The notes: a model not told the origin generated them from the sequence alone. Counted from the first letter of the stretch, positions 31,540 through 44,479 are shown. The stretch is DNA of 64,000 nt from Rubrivivax sp. (GCA_020248915.1 JADCGP010000003.1:124001-188000); one strand, 5' to 3'. A program made the numbers and translations.

Positions 31540-33624
31540 CTACGGGCCTGCATCGGCTCGATTGTCCTCGTCCGCCGCGCCGGAGCGGACCGGGGCTCCC
31601 GGCAGGACTTCCCCGGTGTCGGCCGCCGCCGCGACCGGCAGCGTGAAGGCGAAGGTCGTGCCCCGCCCGAGCGGCCCCGGGGCGAAGTCGAGCCGGCCGC
31701 CGTGCTGCTCGATGACCGTGCGGCACAACGACAGGCCCAGCCCCATGCCCTCGGCGCGGGTGGTGAAGAAGGGGGTGAACAGCCGCGCCGCGACCTCGGG
31801 GGCGATGCCGGGCCCGGCATCGGACACCGCGAAGCGCAGCTGCGCCGGGCCGGCGGGCCCGACGGCGATCGTCAGCACGCGGGCCCCGGGCGGCGTGTCC
31901 TGTTCCATCGCCTGGATGCCGTTGCGGGCCAGGTTCAGCAGCACCTGCTCGACCATCGTGCGGTCGCAGTGGACCCGCGGCGCTGCCTCCGGGATCGCGA
32001 TGTCGATCCGGGCGCCGCTCTTGCGCGCCTGCATGCGCACCAGCGGCAGCACGGCCTCGACCAGCAGCGCGGGGGCCACGCTCTCGCGCGGCTGCTCGCG
32101 CCGGCGCACGAAGTCGTGCACGCTGCGGATCACGCGGCCGGCGCGCTCGGCCTGGGCCGCGATGCGGTCGAGCGAGTGCCGCAGCAGCCCCGGCGTGCCT
32201 TCGTTGCCGCCGGCTTCGCGCGCCGCGCCGCCCTCGAGCAGGTTCAGCGACCCGTGCGCGTAGCTCGCGATGGCCGCCAGCGGCTGGGTCAGCTCGTGGC
32301 TGAGCAGCGAGGCCATCTCGCCCACCGAGGCCAGCCGTGCGGTGGCCTGCAGGCGCTCCTGCTGCTGGCGCGACAGCTCCTCGACGCGGCGCTGGTCGCT
32401 CAGGTCGACCACCGCGCTCATCCAGCCGGTCTGCGCGCCCTGCCGGTCGCGCAGAGGTGCCTCGTAGATCATCACCGGGAAGCGCTCGCCGCTGCGGCGC
32501 ACGAACACGGTCTCGAAGCCCTCGCGCGGCTCGCCGGGTGCGCGCCCGCGGCCGGCGAGCCGGGCCGCCTGCCGCGCCGCGTAGTCGGCGACGTGCTCCG
32601 GCGGCCAGTACGGCGCCGGAGTCGGCGGCCGCGCCGCACGCAGCTCCTCGAGCGTGAAGCCGACCATCGCGCAGAACGCCGGGTTGGCATAGGTGACGGC
32701 GCCGTCGAGGTCCCGCGCGCGCAGCCCGGTGGACAGCGAGTCCTCCATCGCCTTGCGAAAGCCGTAGGCCTCGGCCAGCGCGGCCTCGGCGGCGGCGCGC
32801 CGGCGGGCGTCGCGCACGAGCAGCCACACCAGCCCGGCCAGCGCGAGCGACAGGCCGAGGACGAGCGACACGGCGAGGTTGGGCACCAGGCCCGGCCGGC
32901 CGGCGGTGCTGTCGGCGCGCAGCAGCAGCGTCTGCCCCGGCAGCGGCACCGGCTGGGTGGCGACGAAGATGCCGCGGCCGCGCGCCGCGCCGGCGCGGGC
33001 GAGCCGGGCCCCGTCGCCCTCCACCAGCGACAGCTCGTAGCCGCGCTGCGGCAGGCCGGCCAGCACCGTCTCGAGCAGCGGCGCCAGCGCCACCGTGCCG
33101 ACCATGAAGCCGACCTCGTCGCCGGTTGCGCGGGCCGGCAGGCACAGGTCGATCACTTCCTCGCCCAGGCCGCTGGCACGTGGCACGTAGTAGCTCCGGG
33201 AGGCCACCGGCGCGCCGCTGGCCGCGGCGGCCCGACAGGCCGCCTCGGCCTCGACGCCGACCTGGGCCCGCGCGAGCTGGTCGAACAGCGGCGGGCCGTA
33301 CGGCGAGGCCGCCCATGCCGTCACGGAGAACGCGCCGTCGCGCCGCTCGAGGTGGCGCAGCTCGCGATGCGCGGGCAGCAGCCGGCGGGCGGCTTCCGTC
33401 CACCCGGCATCGGCGTGGTCGGCCGGCTGAAGCGCCTGCAGCGCCTGCTGCACCCGCAACAGCTCGCGCCGCGTCGCCGCCGACGCCTCCGCGGCGCTGC
33501 TTTCGACCTGGTCCTGAGCGCGACCGGACTCGTAGGCCGCGGTGAGCCACAGCAGCGCGCTCTGCGCCACCACCAGCAGCAGGCCGAGCGCGGCCCACGG
33601 CCCCCAGCGCCGCCAGTCCTGCAT
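31540..33624 (-). CDS. PAS-domain sensor histidine kinase (DctS-like)
   Basis: Periplasmic sensor region, PAS (TGLRARDLDGAVTYANPAFCAMVGFTLEEL), H-box SHELTQPLAAIASYAHG, MGLGLSLCRTVIEQHGG; start chosen at MQDWRRWGPW (33624), ORF open to 33774. Confidence 0.88.
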   Translation of the reverse strand: MQDWRRWGPWAALGLLLVVAQSALLWLTAAYESGRAQDQVESSAAEASAATRRELLRVQQALQALQPADHADAGWTEAARRLLPAHRELRHLERRDGAFSVTAWAASPYGPPLFDQLARAQVGVEAEAACRAAAASGAPVASRSYYVPRASGLGEEVIDLCLPARATGDEVGFMVGTVALAPLLETVLAGLPQRGYELSLVEGDGARLARAGAARGRGIFVATQPVPLPGQTLLLRADSTAGRPGLVPNLAVSLVLGLSLALAGLVWLLVRDARRRAAAEAALAEAYGFRKAMEDSLSTGLRARDLDGAVTYANPAFCAMVGFTLEELRAARPPTPAPYWPPEHVADYAARQAARLAGRGRAPGEPREGFETVFVRRSGERFPVMIYEAPLRDRQGAQTGWMSAVVDLSDQRRVEELSRQQQERLQATARLASVGEMASLLSHELTQPLAAIASYAHGSLNLLEGGAAREAGGNEGTPGLLRHSLDRIAAQAERAGRVIRSVHDFVRRREQPRESVAPALLVEAVLPLVRMQARKSGARIDIAIPEAAPRVHCDRTMVEQVLLNLARNGIQAMEQDTPPGARVLTIAVGPAGPAQLRFAVSDAGPGIAPEVAARLFTPFFTTRAEGMGLGLSLCRTVIEQHGGRLDFAPGPLGRGTTFAFTLPVAAAADTGEVLPGAPVRSGAADEDNRADAGP

Positions 33625-33935
33625 GCGCTCCGTGGCGCGGCCGGCGGGCGGCGCCGAGGGCGGTGGCGGCAACGCGGCCGGCGGGGAGGGTTCGGACACG
33701 GTGGTCGACACGGGTGCCGCGACGCACCCGTCGCAGGGAGACGGGTTCGACGGCACTCCGCCGCACCGGAGCATGGACGCGGGCGCCGCGGCCGGCCCGC
33801 GCAGTATTGCGCATCGGCCCTGCCGCCAGCGGATTCCGGCATCGGCTTCCTACAATTGGCCCCCCGCGGTCCTTCCTCGTCATTCCCTCGTCGGGCCCTC
33901 ACGCCGACCGGGCCGCATCCCCCAGGAGTCTTGCC

Positions 33936-36323
<2,388 letters not shown>

Positions 36324-36502
36324 GAAGTCGCGGACAGATCCGGCGCTGGGCGACCCGGCGGGCCGCGGCAGCGCGGGTCGCGTCCCGCCGCTGCGATCCT
36401 TGGGGCTCTCGCCGGAGTCCCGGATGGCTCTGCACAGGGCCATAGACGAAAGTGAGCGCGCGCAATCTCGATTGCAATCCCGCCCCAACCCTGGGCGCGA
36501 CC

Positions 36503-36531
36503 TTGAGTTCAAGGGGGGTGTCGGGTAGACT
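36503..36531 (+). promoter_or_regulatory. Candidate sigma-70 promoter for RNase/barstar genes
   Basis: TTGAGT-N17-TAGACT upstream of GTG start at 36560. Confidence 0.65.
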
Positions 36532-36559
36532 TGCGGATTGATTTTTCCAGGGTTAACCC

Positions 36560-37003
36560 GTGTTTCAGGCCGGCCGTCCCCCGTCCGGGCATCCGTTTCG
36601 CAGCGCTCTCCGCAGGCTGGGACGGGCCGCGGCGCTCGGTGCGGCGGTGGTGCTCGCTGGCGGGGTGGGCCTGCCGGAGGCCCGGGCCCGGACGCCCGAG
36701 TCGCCGGCGGCAGTGGCGGCCGTGGCGCTGGCCGACCTTCCGCCGCAGGCCCGCGCCACGCACCGGCTGATCCTCCAGGGCGGGCCGTTCCCCTACCGCA
36801 AGGACGGCACCGTGTTCTTCAACCGCGAGCGGCTGCTGCCGCCCAAGCCACGGGGCCACTACCGCGAGTACACCGTCGAGACCCCCGGCTCCCGCGACCG
36901 CGGCGCCCGGCGCATCGTCTGCGGGGGCGATCCGCCGGAGCGGCCCGACGTCTGCTACTACACCGCCGACCACTACGCGAGCTTCCGCCGCATCGTGCAG
37001 TGA
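36560..37003 (+). CDS. Secreted guanyl-specific ribonuclease (N1/T1, barnase-like)
   Basis: Signal peptide; GGPFPYRKDGTVFFNRERLLPPKPRGHYREYTVETPGSRDRGARRIVCGG...YYTADHYASFRRI, characteristic microbial RNase catalytic core (E, R, H). Confidence 0.9.
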   Translation: MFQAGRPPSGHPFRSALRRLGRAAALGAAVVLAGGVGLPEARARTPESPAAVAAVALADLPPQARATHRLILQGGPFPYRKDGTVFFNRERLLPPKPRGHYREYTVETPGSRDRGARRIVCGGDPPERPDVCYYTADHYASFRRIVQ

Positions 37004-37065
37004 ACTTCGGCGTCAGGACGAATCTCACCCCCAGCCCCAGAAGAGAAATGGAGAGGAAAGCGACC

Positions 37066-37461
37066 ATGCAGTTGCAGTCCATCCGACCGAACATCGTGCA
37101 GGCGATCCGCGCCTACCGCGTCAGCGACCTGATGCAGGCGGCGGCCGACGCGGGCCAGCACTTCCTGTACGCCAACCTTTCGCAGGCGCAATCCAAGCCG
37201 GACGTGCTCGAGGCGATCGCCCGGGCGTTCACGTTCCCGCCGCACTTCGGCAAGAACCTCGACGCGCTCTACGACTGCATGACCGACCTGGTCCACAAGT
37301 CGGGGCAGCAGCCTGGGTTCGTCGTCGTGCTCGAGCAGCTCCCTGACGGACCGCGCTTCGACCGCGAGGCGCGCGAGCAGCTGCTCGACGTGTTCCGCGA
37401 CGCCGCCGACTTCTGGGGCGAGAGGCGAATACCGTTCCGGTGTTTCTATTCTTTTCTGTAG
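37066..37461 (+). CDS. Barstar-family ribonuclease inhibitor
   Basis: FPPHFGKNLDALYDCMTDL... DAADFWGERRIPFRCFYSF; immediately downstream of RNase; GAGAGGAAAG RBS. Confidence 0.92.
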   Translation: MQLQSIRPNIVQAIRAYRVSDLMQAAADAGQHFLYANLSQAQSKPDVLEAIARAFTFPPHFGKNLDALYDCMTDLVHKSGQQPGFVVVLEQLPDGPRFDREAREQLLDVFRDAADFWGERRIPFRCFYSFL

Positions 37462-37495
37462 CCCGCTCCCAGGAAAACGGGTCATGGGAGCGGGC
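37461..37495 (+). promoter_or_regulatory. Perfect 11-bp stem-loop abutting barstar stop codon
   Basis: GCCCGCTCCCA-GGAAAACGGGTCA-TGGGAGCGGGC, no following T-tract. Confidence 0.7.
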
Positions 37496-37529
37496 TGCGG
37501 AAGGGGCCCAAGGAAGCAACGGTATCGTC

Positions 37530-37649
37530 CCGAAGCCGCCGGTGAAGGTGGCGGTGCCCAAGAACGGCGCCAATCCGAACTTCGGCGTCAACATGCCGAA
37601 GATGGTGAGCGCCTTCGACACCGCGGCCTGGCTGAAGGCCGCGGCCTGA
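37530..37649 (+). CDS. Short coding segment of unknown function (start unclear; ORF open from GTG 37440)
   Basis: PKPPVKVAVPKNGANPNFGVNMPKMVSAFDTAAWLKAAA*, almost every codon ends in G/C as in real genes here; followed by a terminator-like hairpin. Confidence 0.5.
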   Translation, partial: PKPPVKVAVPKNGANPNFGVNMPKMVSAFDTAAWLKAAA

Positions 37650-37668
37650 GCCGCGCCGCGGCAGTGCC

Positions 37669-37701
37669 AGGGCGGCCTGCAGGCCGCCCTGCGCTTTTTC
37701 A
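37669..37701. terminator. Terminator between small ORF and rsmA
   Basis: CAGGGCGGCCTGCAGGCCGCCCTG perfect palindrome then GCGCTTTTT. Confidence 0.8.
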
Positions 37702-38475
37702 GCGCGGCGCCGCTGCCAGCGATGCGGCCAGCGCGACGTACTCCGCCACCGGCACTTCCTCGGCGCGCCGCTGCAGGTCGAACGGGGTTGTCGCGCCGCG
37801 CGCCTGCAGCCAGCGGCCGAGCGAGTGGCGCAGCAGCTTGCGCCGCATCGAGAAGGCCGCCGTCACCAGTTCGCCGAGCAGCACCGCGTCGGCCAGCGCC
37901 GGCGCGGCCAGCGGCACCATGCGCACCACCGCCGAGTCCACCGCGGGCGGCGGGTCGAAGGCCGACGGCGGCACGTCGAGCAGCATCTCGATCGCGTAGC
38001 GCCATTGCAGCATCACCGACAGGCGGCCGTAGTCCCGTCCGCCGGGCGCCGCCGCCATCCGCGCGACGACCTCCTTCTGCAGCATGAAGACCTGGTCGGC
38101 GACGCTCGCGGCCACGCCGAGCAGGTGGAACAGGATCGGCGTCGAGATGTTGTAGGGCAGGTTGCCGATGATCCGCAGCGCGCCGCCGGGCGGGGCCGCG
38201 GCGAGCGCCGCGAAGTCGACCTTCAGCACGTCGGCCTGCAGCACCTCGACACCGGGCACGCCGCGCCAGCGCAGCGCCAGGTCGCGGTCGAGCTCGATGA
38301 CCGTCAGCGCCCCTGCGCGCTGCAGCAGCGGCCGTGTCAGCGCGCCGAGCCCCGGGCCGATCTCGACCAGGCGCTGCCCGGGCTGCGGGTCGATCGCGCG
38401 CACGATCGCGTCGACGACGCCGTCGTCGACCAGGAAGTGCTGACCGAAGCGCTTGCGCGCGACGTGCGGCTTCAA
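37699..38475 (-). CDS. rsmA: 16S rRNA (adenine(1518)-N(6)/adenine(1519)-N(6))-dimethyltransferase
   Basis: [46 protein letters not shown]. Confidence 0.96.
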   Translation of the reverse strand: MKPHVARKRFGQHFLVDDGVVDAIVRAIDPQPGQRLVEIGPGLGALTRPLLQRAGALTVIELDRDLALRWRGVPGVEVLQADVLKVDFAALAAAPPGGALRIIGNLPYNISTPILFHLLGVAASVADQVFMLQKEVVARMAAAPGGRDYGRLSVMLQWRYAIEMLLDVPPSAFDPPPAVDSAVVRMVPLAAPALADAVLLGELVTAAFSMRRKLLRHSLGRWLQARGATTPFDLQRRAEEVPVAEYVALAASLAAAPR

Positions 38476-38498
38476 CGCGGTGGCCCGCCGCGCCCCGC

Positions 38499-39803
38499 TC
38501 AGGGCGGGTCCCGCAGCTCGACGTAGGCGCGCGAGCGCAGCTCCCGGGTCCAGTCGATGTAGGCCTGCTCGAACTTCTGCTCGCGCAGCGCGATCCGGGC
38601 CTGCTCGCGCTGCTGGCGCGGCTCGAGCGTGACCTGGCGCCGCTCGATGACCTGGATCAGGTGGACGCCGAAGCGCGAGACCACCGGCTCGGACAGCCCG
38701 CCCACCGGCAGCGCGTCCATCGCCTGCTCGAACTCGGGCACCATGGTGCCGGGAGCGGACCAGCCGAGGTCGCCGCCGCCCGCGGCGCTGCCGTCCTCGC
38801 TGAACTGCCGCGCGATGTCCTCGAAGCTGCGCTGCCCGGACTCGATCTGCCGGCGGTACTCCGCGAGCCGCTGCGCCGCCACCTGCACGGGCAACTGGGG
38901 CGAGCTGCGCAGCAGCACGTGCCGAGCCCGCGTCTGCGTGACGCGGTCGGGGCCGGAATCGCGGCGCTCGAGCAGCTTGATGACGTGGAAGCCCGCGCCG
39001 GAGCGCACCGGCGCGCTGACCTCGCCGGGCTTGAGCGTGCGCACCGCCTCCACGAACAGGTCGGGCAGGCGCGAGGCCGGGCGCAGGCCGATCTCGCCGC
39101 CGCGCTCGCGGTTGCCGTCCTCGGACACGTCGCGCACGACCCGCGCGAAGTCCTCGCCGGCGCGGATGCGGGCGAGCGCCCCGTCGATGCGGGCCCGCCG
39201 CGCGGAGACGGTGGCCTCGTCGGCACCCTCGGGCACGGCGACGAGCACCTGCGCAAGGTTCAGCTCGGCATTCGCCGCAGCGGCCTCGCGCTGCTGCGCC
39301 AGGTAGCGGTCGATCTCCTCATCGGTGATCCGGATGCGCTGGTAGACCTCGCGCTCGCGCAACCGCTCGACCAGCATCTGGTCGCGCAGGTTGGCGCGGA
39401 AACGGGCGAAGTCCAGGCCCTCGGTGCGCAGGCGGTCGCGCAGCACCTCGACGGTCATCTGGTTCTGCGCCGCGACGCTCTGCACCGCGCGGTCGAGTTC
39501 GGTGTCGTCGACGCGCACCCCGCTGTCGCGCGCGCTGGTGATGATCACACGCTCGTCGATCAGGGCATCGAAGACCTGGCGCCGCAGCTCGGTGTCGGCA
39601 GGCAGGCTCAGGCCGGCGCGCGAGGCCTCGGCGCGCGCCCGTGCGAGCCGCTGCTCGACCTCGCCCGCGGTGACGAGCTCCTGGTTGACGACGGCAGCGA
39701 TCCAGTCGCCGCTCAGCGGCGCGCGCAGCTGGGCCTGGGCGCCGCAGGGGAGCAGGGGCAGTGCGGCGGCGGCCAGCAACGCGAGACGGCGGAACGGATG
39801 CAT
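38499..39803 (-). CDS. surA: Periplasmic chaperone SurA (peptidylprolyl isomerase)
   Basis: SurA N-domain and two parvulin domains; synteny lptD-surA-rsmA. Confidence 0.94.
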   Translation of the reverse strand: MHPFRRLALLAAAALPLLPCGAQAQLRAPLSGDWIAAVVNQELVTAGEVEQRLARARAEASRAGLSLPADTELRRQVFDALIDERVIITSARDSGVRVDDTELDRAVQSVAAQNQMTVEVLRDRLRTEGLDFARFRANLRDQMLVERLREREVYQRIRITDEEIDRYLAQQREAAAANAELNLAQVLVAVPEGADEATVSARRARIDGALARIRAGEDFARVVRDVSEDGNRERGGEIGLRPASRLPDLFVEAVRTLKPGEVSAPVRSGAGFHVIKLLERRDSGPDRVTQTRARHVLLRSSPQLPVQVAAQRLAEYRRQIESGQRSFEDIARQFSEDGSAAGGGDLGWSAPGTMVPEFEQAMDALPVGGLSEPVVSRFGVHLIQVIERRQVTLEPRQQREQARIALREQKFEQAYIDWTRELRSRAYVELRDPP

Positions 39804-39866
39804 GCGGCAGGGTCGGGGCGGGAGCAGGGGCGTGCGGGGGCGCGGCGGCCGCGGGGCAAGTGGGCG

Positions 39867-42374
39867 TCAGGGCTGCTGCGGCTCGCGCAGCAGCCGATAG
39901 CCGGGGATATTGTCCTTCAAGACCCCGAGCGGGTTCGAGCCGAGCCGAGACAGCCCCGTCAGCTCGAGCTGGAGCAGCAGCCGCGTGGTGGCCTGGCTGC
40001 GGCCGGTGGACAGCCGCTCGGCCACGACACGCGCGATCCAGCAACCCGCGTCGTACTCGACGCCGAGGATCGAGTCGGTGATGCGGCTGTCCTTGGCGCT
40101 GTAGTTCAGCCGGCCCACCGAGTACCACGAGCCCCGGCAGCCGCCGGCAGCCGCAGCCGCGCGCGGCGGCGCCTCGGCGAGCGGCCACTGCCAGGCGAGC
40201 TCGTACTGCTCGGCCAGGCCGCGCGTGAACCGATAGGTGAGGCTGGCCGTGCGGAACGGGCCCGGCGCATAGCGCGCGCCCAGGATCGTGCGTACCGCGC
40301 GTTGGATGTCGGGGCTGTACTGCAGCGCCGCGTCGAGCGACCACCCGGGCAGCACGCTGGTCGACCCGAGCAGCAGCGCGTCGGAGAAACGCTGGTTCTG
40401 CGCCGCGCCGTCCGGGCTTCCGTCGGCCTGCGGCGCGACGCGCTGCGGCCGCAGCCGGTAGCGCTGCACCAGCCCGAGCCGCAGCGCCTCGGCTCCGCTG
40501 GCGACATCGACCAGCCGCGTCGTCACGCCGGCCGTGACCTGGTGCAGGTCGGCCACGCGGTCGATGCCGGAGAAGCTGTTGTCGGCGTAGATGGAGACGA
40601 AGTTGAAGTCCTTGGCGGCGGCGTCGAAGTTCGGCAGGTCGTCCTGACGCCGGAAGGGCGTGTACACGTACAGCAGCCGTGGCTCGAGGGTCTGACGCAG
40701 CGCGCGGCCGAAGGCCTCGGTGCTGCGCTCGAGCTCGAGCCCCGAATCCACGCTGAGGGTCGGCACGACCCGCGCGCGATGGCTGCGGCCCACCGAGGCC
40801 GCGACGGCGTCGCCGCCGTAGGCCGCCGCGTTGACGGAAAGCCGCGGCACCAGCCACACGCCGCCTTCGCGCCACGGGCGGGCGAGCGTGCCGAGCAGGT
40901 GCAGCCGCTCGCCGGCGAGGCGGCCGCTGCCGGCCACGTCGGTCGAGGGCCGCACGAAACGGTTGTACTCGGCCTCGCCGTCAAGCTGCCAGGCGCCCCA
41001 GCGTGCGCGCGCACCGACGCCCAGCTGCGGGCTGCGCTGGTACGGCGCGACGATCGGGGCGTCGGCGTCCTGCAGGACCTGCCACTGCGCCAGCCGCGCG
41101 TAGGCCAGCACCTCGAGCGCCGGAGCGTCGCCGCCCGGCGCGCCGCCCAGCGCCAGGCGCCGCTCCAGGGCTACCCGCGTCGGCAGCAATCGCGTCGTCG
41201 GGCCGCGGCTGCGGCTCGGGAAATCGCGCCACCAGTCGCGGTCGGACACCCGGCTGGCGTCGACGCCGAGCTCCAGCGCCCAGGGCAGCCGGCTCTCGTG
41301 GGTCCAGCCAAGGGCGCCGCGCGCCCGCCCGTACAACCGGTCGTGGGGCAGCAGGTCCAGCCGCAGCTCGCCGCGGTACACGGGCTCGAGGTAGCGGAAC
41401 TCGGCGTCCAGGCCCAGCCCGCGGCGCGTCGACAGGCGCGGCGCGAGCGTCGCGTCGCGGTTGGGCGCGAGGTTCCAGTACCAGGGCACGGAGACCTCGA
41501 CGCCGCTGCGGTTGTCGAGGTTGACCGACGGCGGCAACCACCCGGTCTTGCGCGTGTCGCCGAGCGGGAAGCTCAGCGCGGGCAGCGCCAGGATGGGCGT
41601 GCCGAGGAAGCGCAGCACCGCGCCCTCGGCGATGCCCTCGTTGGCGTCGACATCGATCAGCACGCGGTCGGCCCGCAGCACCCAGTCGGGCTCGACCGCG
41701 CCCTCGGTGCCGTCGCGCGGGCAGCTGGTGTAGCTGGCCTGCAGCGCGCTCGAGCGCCCTGGCCCCAGGAAGTCGATGCGCACCGCGCTGCCGCCGGCGC
41801 CCAGCGCCGGCAGCTCGAAGCGAGGGTCGAGGAAGAAGCCCTCGAAGCGCTGCACGCGCAGGTCGAGCTCGCGCCCCGTGTAGATCGCCGCCGGGGTCTC
41901 GATGCGGACGCCGCCCACCGCGCCGGCGCGGTCTTCCGCGCTGTCGTAGGCGATGCGGTCGGCGCGGATGACGAGGCCACCGCGCCGGAACTCGACCTCG
42001 CCCTCGGCCACCGTCGTCAGCCCGGGCTGCCCTTGCAGCGTGCGCGCCTGCAGCACGATGGGCAGCCGGCGCGCGGCGGCCCCCCGCGGCGGCGCCTCCA
42101 GCACCGGGCTCGGCTGCAGCGGGGGCTCCGAGGACGTCGCCGTGCCGCGCGAGGGCTCGGCCGCCAGGGCCCTTGCAGGCGACGGCTGAGCCCCCGCTGC
42201 CGCCCTGGGCGCCGGGGCCGCGCCCGCGGCGGGTGGCGGCGGGGCGTCGGCCTGCGCCGCCGCGCTGGCGCCGAGCAAGGCCCCCGCCGCGGCGAGCAGC
42301 AACGCGTTCGTCGCGGTCGCCCGCGGCGCGGTGGGGCCCTGCAGTCGCTGGGAGCGGTGGCGGACGCGCGGCAC
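39867..42374 (-). CDS. lptD: LPS-assembly protein LptD
   Basis: VVAEGEVEFRRGGLVIRADRIAYDSAEDRAGAVGGVRIETP..., GGCRGSWYSVGRLNYSAKDSRITDSILGVEYDAGCW; start uncertain (GTG 42374). Confidence 0.9.
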   Translation of the reverse strand: MPRVRHRSQRLQGPTAPRATATNALLLAAAGALLGASAAAQADAPPPPAAGAAPAPRAAAGAQPSPARALAAEPSRGTATSSEPPLQPSPVLEAPPRGAAARRLPIVLQARTLQGQPGLTTVAEGEVEFRRGGLVIRADRIAYDSAEDRAGAVGGVRIETPAAIYTGRELDLRVQRFEGFFLDPRFELPALGAGGSAVRIDFLGPGRSSALQASYTSCPRDGTEGAVEPDWVLRADRVLIDVDANEGIAEGAVLRFLGTPILALPALSFPLGDTRKTGWLPPSVNLDNRSGVEVSVPWYWNLAPNRDATLAPRLSTRRGLGLDAEFRYLEPVYRGELRLDLLPHDRLYGRARGALGWTHESRLPWALELGVDASRVSDRDWWRDFPSRSRGPTTRLLPTRVALERRLALGGAPGGDAPALEVLAYARLAQWQVLQDADAPIVAPYQRSPQLGVGARARWGAWQLDGEAEYNRFVRPSTDVAGSGRLAGERLHLLGTLARPWREGGVWLVPRLSVNAAAYGGDAVAASVGRSHRARVVPTLSVDSGLELERSTEAFGRALRQTLEPRLLYVYTPFRRQDDLPNFDAAAKDFNFVSIYADNSFSGIDRVADLHQVTAGVTTRLVDVASGAEALRLGLVQRYRLRPQRVAPQADGSPDGAAQNQRFSDALLLGSTSVLPGWSLDAALQYSPDIQRAVRTILGARYAPGPFRTASLTYRFTRGLAEQYELAWQWPLAEAPPRAAAAAGGCRGSWYSVGRLNYSAKDSRITDSILGVEYDAGCWIARVVAERLSTGRSQATTRLLLQLELTGLSRLGSNPLGVLKDNIPGYRLLREPQQP

Positions 42375-42616
42375 GGGGCGGTCGGGTGGGCGACGCGCAG
42401 GGCGCCGGGGTGGGCTGCGAGCGGCGCAGGCGCTCCAGCCACGACACGGGTGTCGTCGGCCGCGGCGCGCGCAGTCGCTTCGTAGAATGTTAGCTGCAAC
42501 TCCTCCGGCACCCCCGCCCGCTCTGGCGCGAGGACGCGACTGTCCGTGCCTGCCCGCGCCAAGCCGCACTCCACCCCAGCCGGGCCGCCGCGCGAGCGGC
42601 CCGCAGCTCCGCTGCC

Positions 42617-43663
42617 ATGAGCCTCGAAACGGAAGCCATCGCGTGGCCCGACGCGGTCCGTCGCGACGTCTTCGAGCGCTGGCTCGAGGGCGTCGCCGCG
42701 TCGCACGCGCTCGACGTCGGCTCGCTCGCGCCGGCGTCGGCCGACGCCAGCTTCCGCCGCTACTTCCGCGTGCAGGGTGCCCACGGCTCGCGCATCGTGA
42801 TGGACGCACCGCCACCGCTGGAGGACGTACGCCCGTTCGTGCACGTGGCCGGGCTGCTCCAGGCGGCCGGGCTGAACGGCCCGCGCGTGCTCGCGGCCGA
42901 CGAGCAGCAGGGCTTTCTGCTGCTGACCGACCTGGGCCGCCTCCCGTACCTCGACGCCTTCGGGCAGGCTGGCCCTGCGGCCATCGACCGGCTGATGCGC
43001 GACGCGATCGAGGCCCTGGTCTGCTGGCAGCGGCGGGTACCGGCCGCGGCGCTGCCGCCGCTCACGCGCGAGTTGCTGCGCGCGGAGCTCGACCTGTTCC
43101 CGCAGTGGTGCGTGCAGCGCGAGTTCGGCGTCGCCTGGACCGACAGCCAGCGCGACGCCTGGGAGCGCACCAGCGAGCGGCTCGTCGCGCATGCGCTGGC
43201 CCAGCCCCGGGTGGCGGTGCACGCCGACTGGATGCCACGCAACCTGATGGTGGCCGATCCCAACCCGGGCATCCTCGACTTCCAGGACGCGCTGGCCGGG
43301 CCGGTCGGCTACGACATCGCCTCGCTGCTGCGCGACGCCTTCGTCAGCTGGGACGAGGAGCGCGAGCTCGACTGGGCGATCCGTTGGTGGGAGGCGGCAC
43401 GGCGCGCCGGGCTGCCGGTGCCGGGCGACTTCGGCTCGATGTGGCGCGACATCGAGTGGACCGGGCTGCAGCGTCACCTCAAGGTGCTCGGCATCTTCTG
43501 CCGCCTCGCGCATCGCGACGGCAAGGGCCGCTATGTCGGCGACCTGCCGCGCTTCTTCGGCTACGCGACGAAGGTGGCGCTTCGCTACGCCGAACTGAAG
43601 CCGCTGCTAGGGCTGCTCGAGCCGCTGTCGGGCGCGCGCGTGCAGGCCGGCTACACCTTCTGA
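42617..43663 (+). CDS. Aminoglycoside phosphotransferase-family kinase (AmgK-like)
   Basis: [74 protein letters not shown]; divergent from lptD. Confidence 0.88.
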   Translation: MSLETEAIAWPDAVRRDVFERWLEGVAASHALDVGSLAPASADASFRRYFRVQGAHGSRIVMDAPPPLEDVRPFVHVAGLLQAAGLNGPRVLAADEQQGFLLLTDLGRLPYLDAFGQAGPAAIDRLMRDAIEALVCWQRRVPAAALPPLTRELLRAELDLFPQWCVQREFGVAWTDSQRDAWERTSERLVAHALAQPRVAVHADWMPRNLMVADPNPGILDFQDALAGPVGYDIASLLRDAFVSWDEERELDWAIRWWEAARRAGLPVPGDFGSMWRDIEWTGLQRHLKVLGIFCRLAHRDGKGRYVGDLPRFFGYATKVALRYAELKPLLGLLEPLSGARVQAGYTF

Positions 43664-43694
43664 AGGCGCCTGCGGCGCACCAGGATCGGGCGCG

Positions 43695-44444
43695 ATGCTG
43701 CACAGGATGCTGGGCCGCCGGCCCTATGCCGAAGTCGAGGCGGCGATGCGCGCCTTCACGCAGGAGCGTCGGGCGCGCGTGCGCGATGGCGGCGGCGCCG
43801 TCGAGGACGAGCTGTGGCTGGTCGAGCACGACCCGGTGTTCACGCAGGGCGTGGCCGGGCGCGAGCAGCATGTGCACGACGCCGGCGCGATTCCCGTCGT
43901 GCGCACCGACCGCGGGGGCCAGGTGACCTACCACGGGCCGGGCCAGGTCGTGGCCTACCCGCTGGTCGACCTGCGCCGGGTCGACGGGCGCGGCATCTTC
44001 GTCAAGGAGTACGTGTTCCGGCTCGAGCAGGCCGTGCTCGAGACGCTGGCGCGCTTCGGCGTGACCGGCCACCGCGTGCGCGGCGCCCCCGGCATCTACG
44101 TGCGCCTGGCCGATCCGTTCGGCCACGGACGGCTCGAGCCGGACGCCGCCGACCCGTTCCGCGGCCTGGGCAAGATCGCCGCGCTCGGCGTGAAGGTGAG
44201 CGAGCACTTCAGCTATCACGGCCTGGCGCTGAACGTGGCGATGGACCTGCAGCCGTTCTCGCGCATCGACCCCTGCGGCTACCGCGGGCTGGCCGCGGTG
44301 GACCTGGCCTCGCTGGGCGTGCACGTCGCCTGGCCCGACGTCGCCGCGGCGCTGGCCGAGGCGCTGGCGCGCCTGCTGGCCCGGGGCATGCCCGCTCCGG
44401 CCCCGGCGGCCCCGGCGGCGCCGCGGGAAGGCCCGCAGGGGTAG
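43695..44444 (+). CDS. lipB: Octanoyl-[ACP]:protein N-octanoyltransferase
   Basis: [46 protein letters not shown]. Confidence 0.95.
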   Translation: MLHRMLGRRPYAEVEAAMRAFTQERRARVRDGGGAVEDELWLVEHDPVFTQGVAGREQHVHDAGAIPVVRTDRGGQVTYHGPGQVVAYPLVDLRRVDGRGIFVKEYVFRLEQAVLETLARFGVTGHRVRGAPGIYVRLADPFGHGRLEPDAADPFRGLGKIAALGVKVSEHFSYHGLALNVAMDLQPFSRIDPCGYRGLAAVDLASLGVHVAWPDVAAALAEALARLLARGMPAPAPAAPAAPREGPQG

Positions 44445-44479
44445 ACTGCGGGTTTGCCCTCAGTCACGGACCCCTCGCG

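Noticed and set aside
37484-37999. ATG-initiated ORF inside the post-barstar hairpin
   Set aside because: Out of frame with the high-GC3 segment; R/G/A-rich shadow product running into antisense of rsmA.
38334-42485. 1383-aa plus-strand ORF
   Set aside because: Antisense of rsmA/surA/lptD; shadow ORF from high GC.
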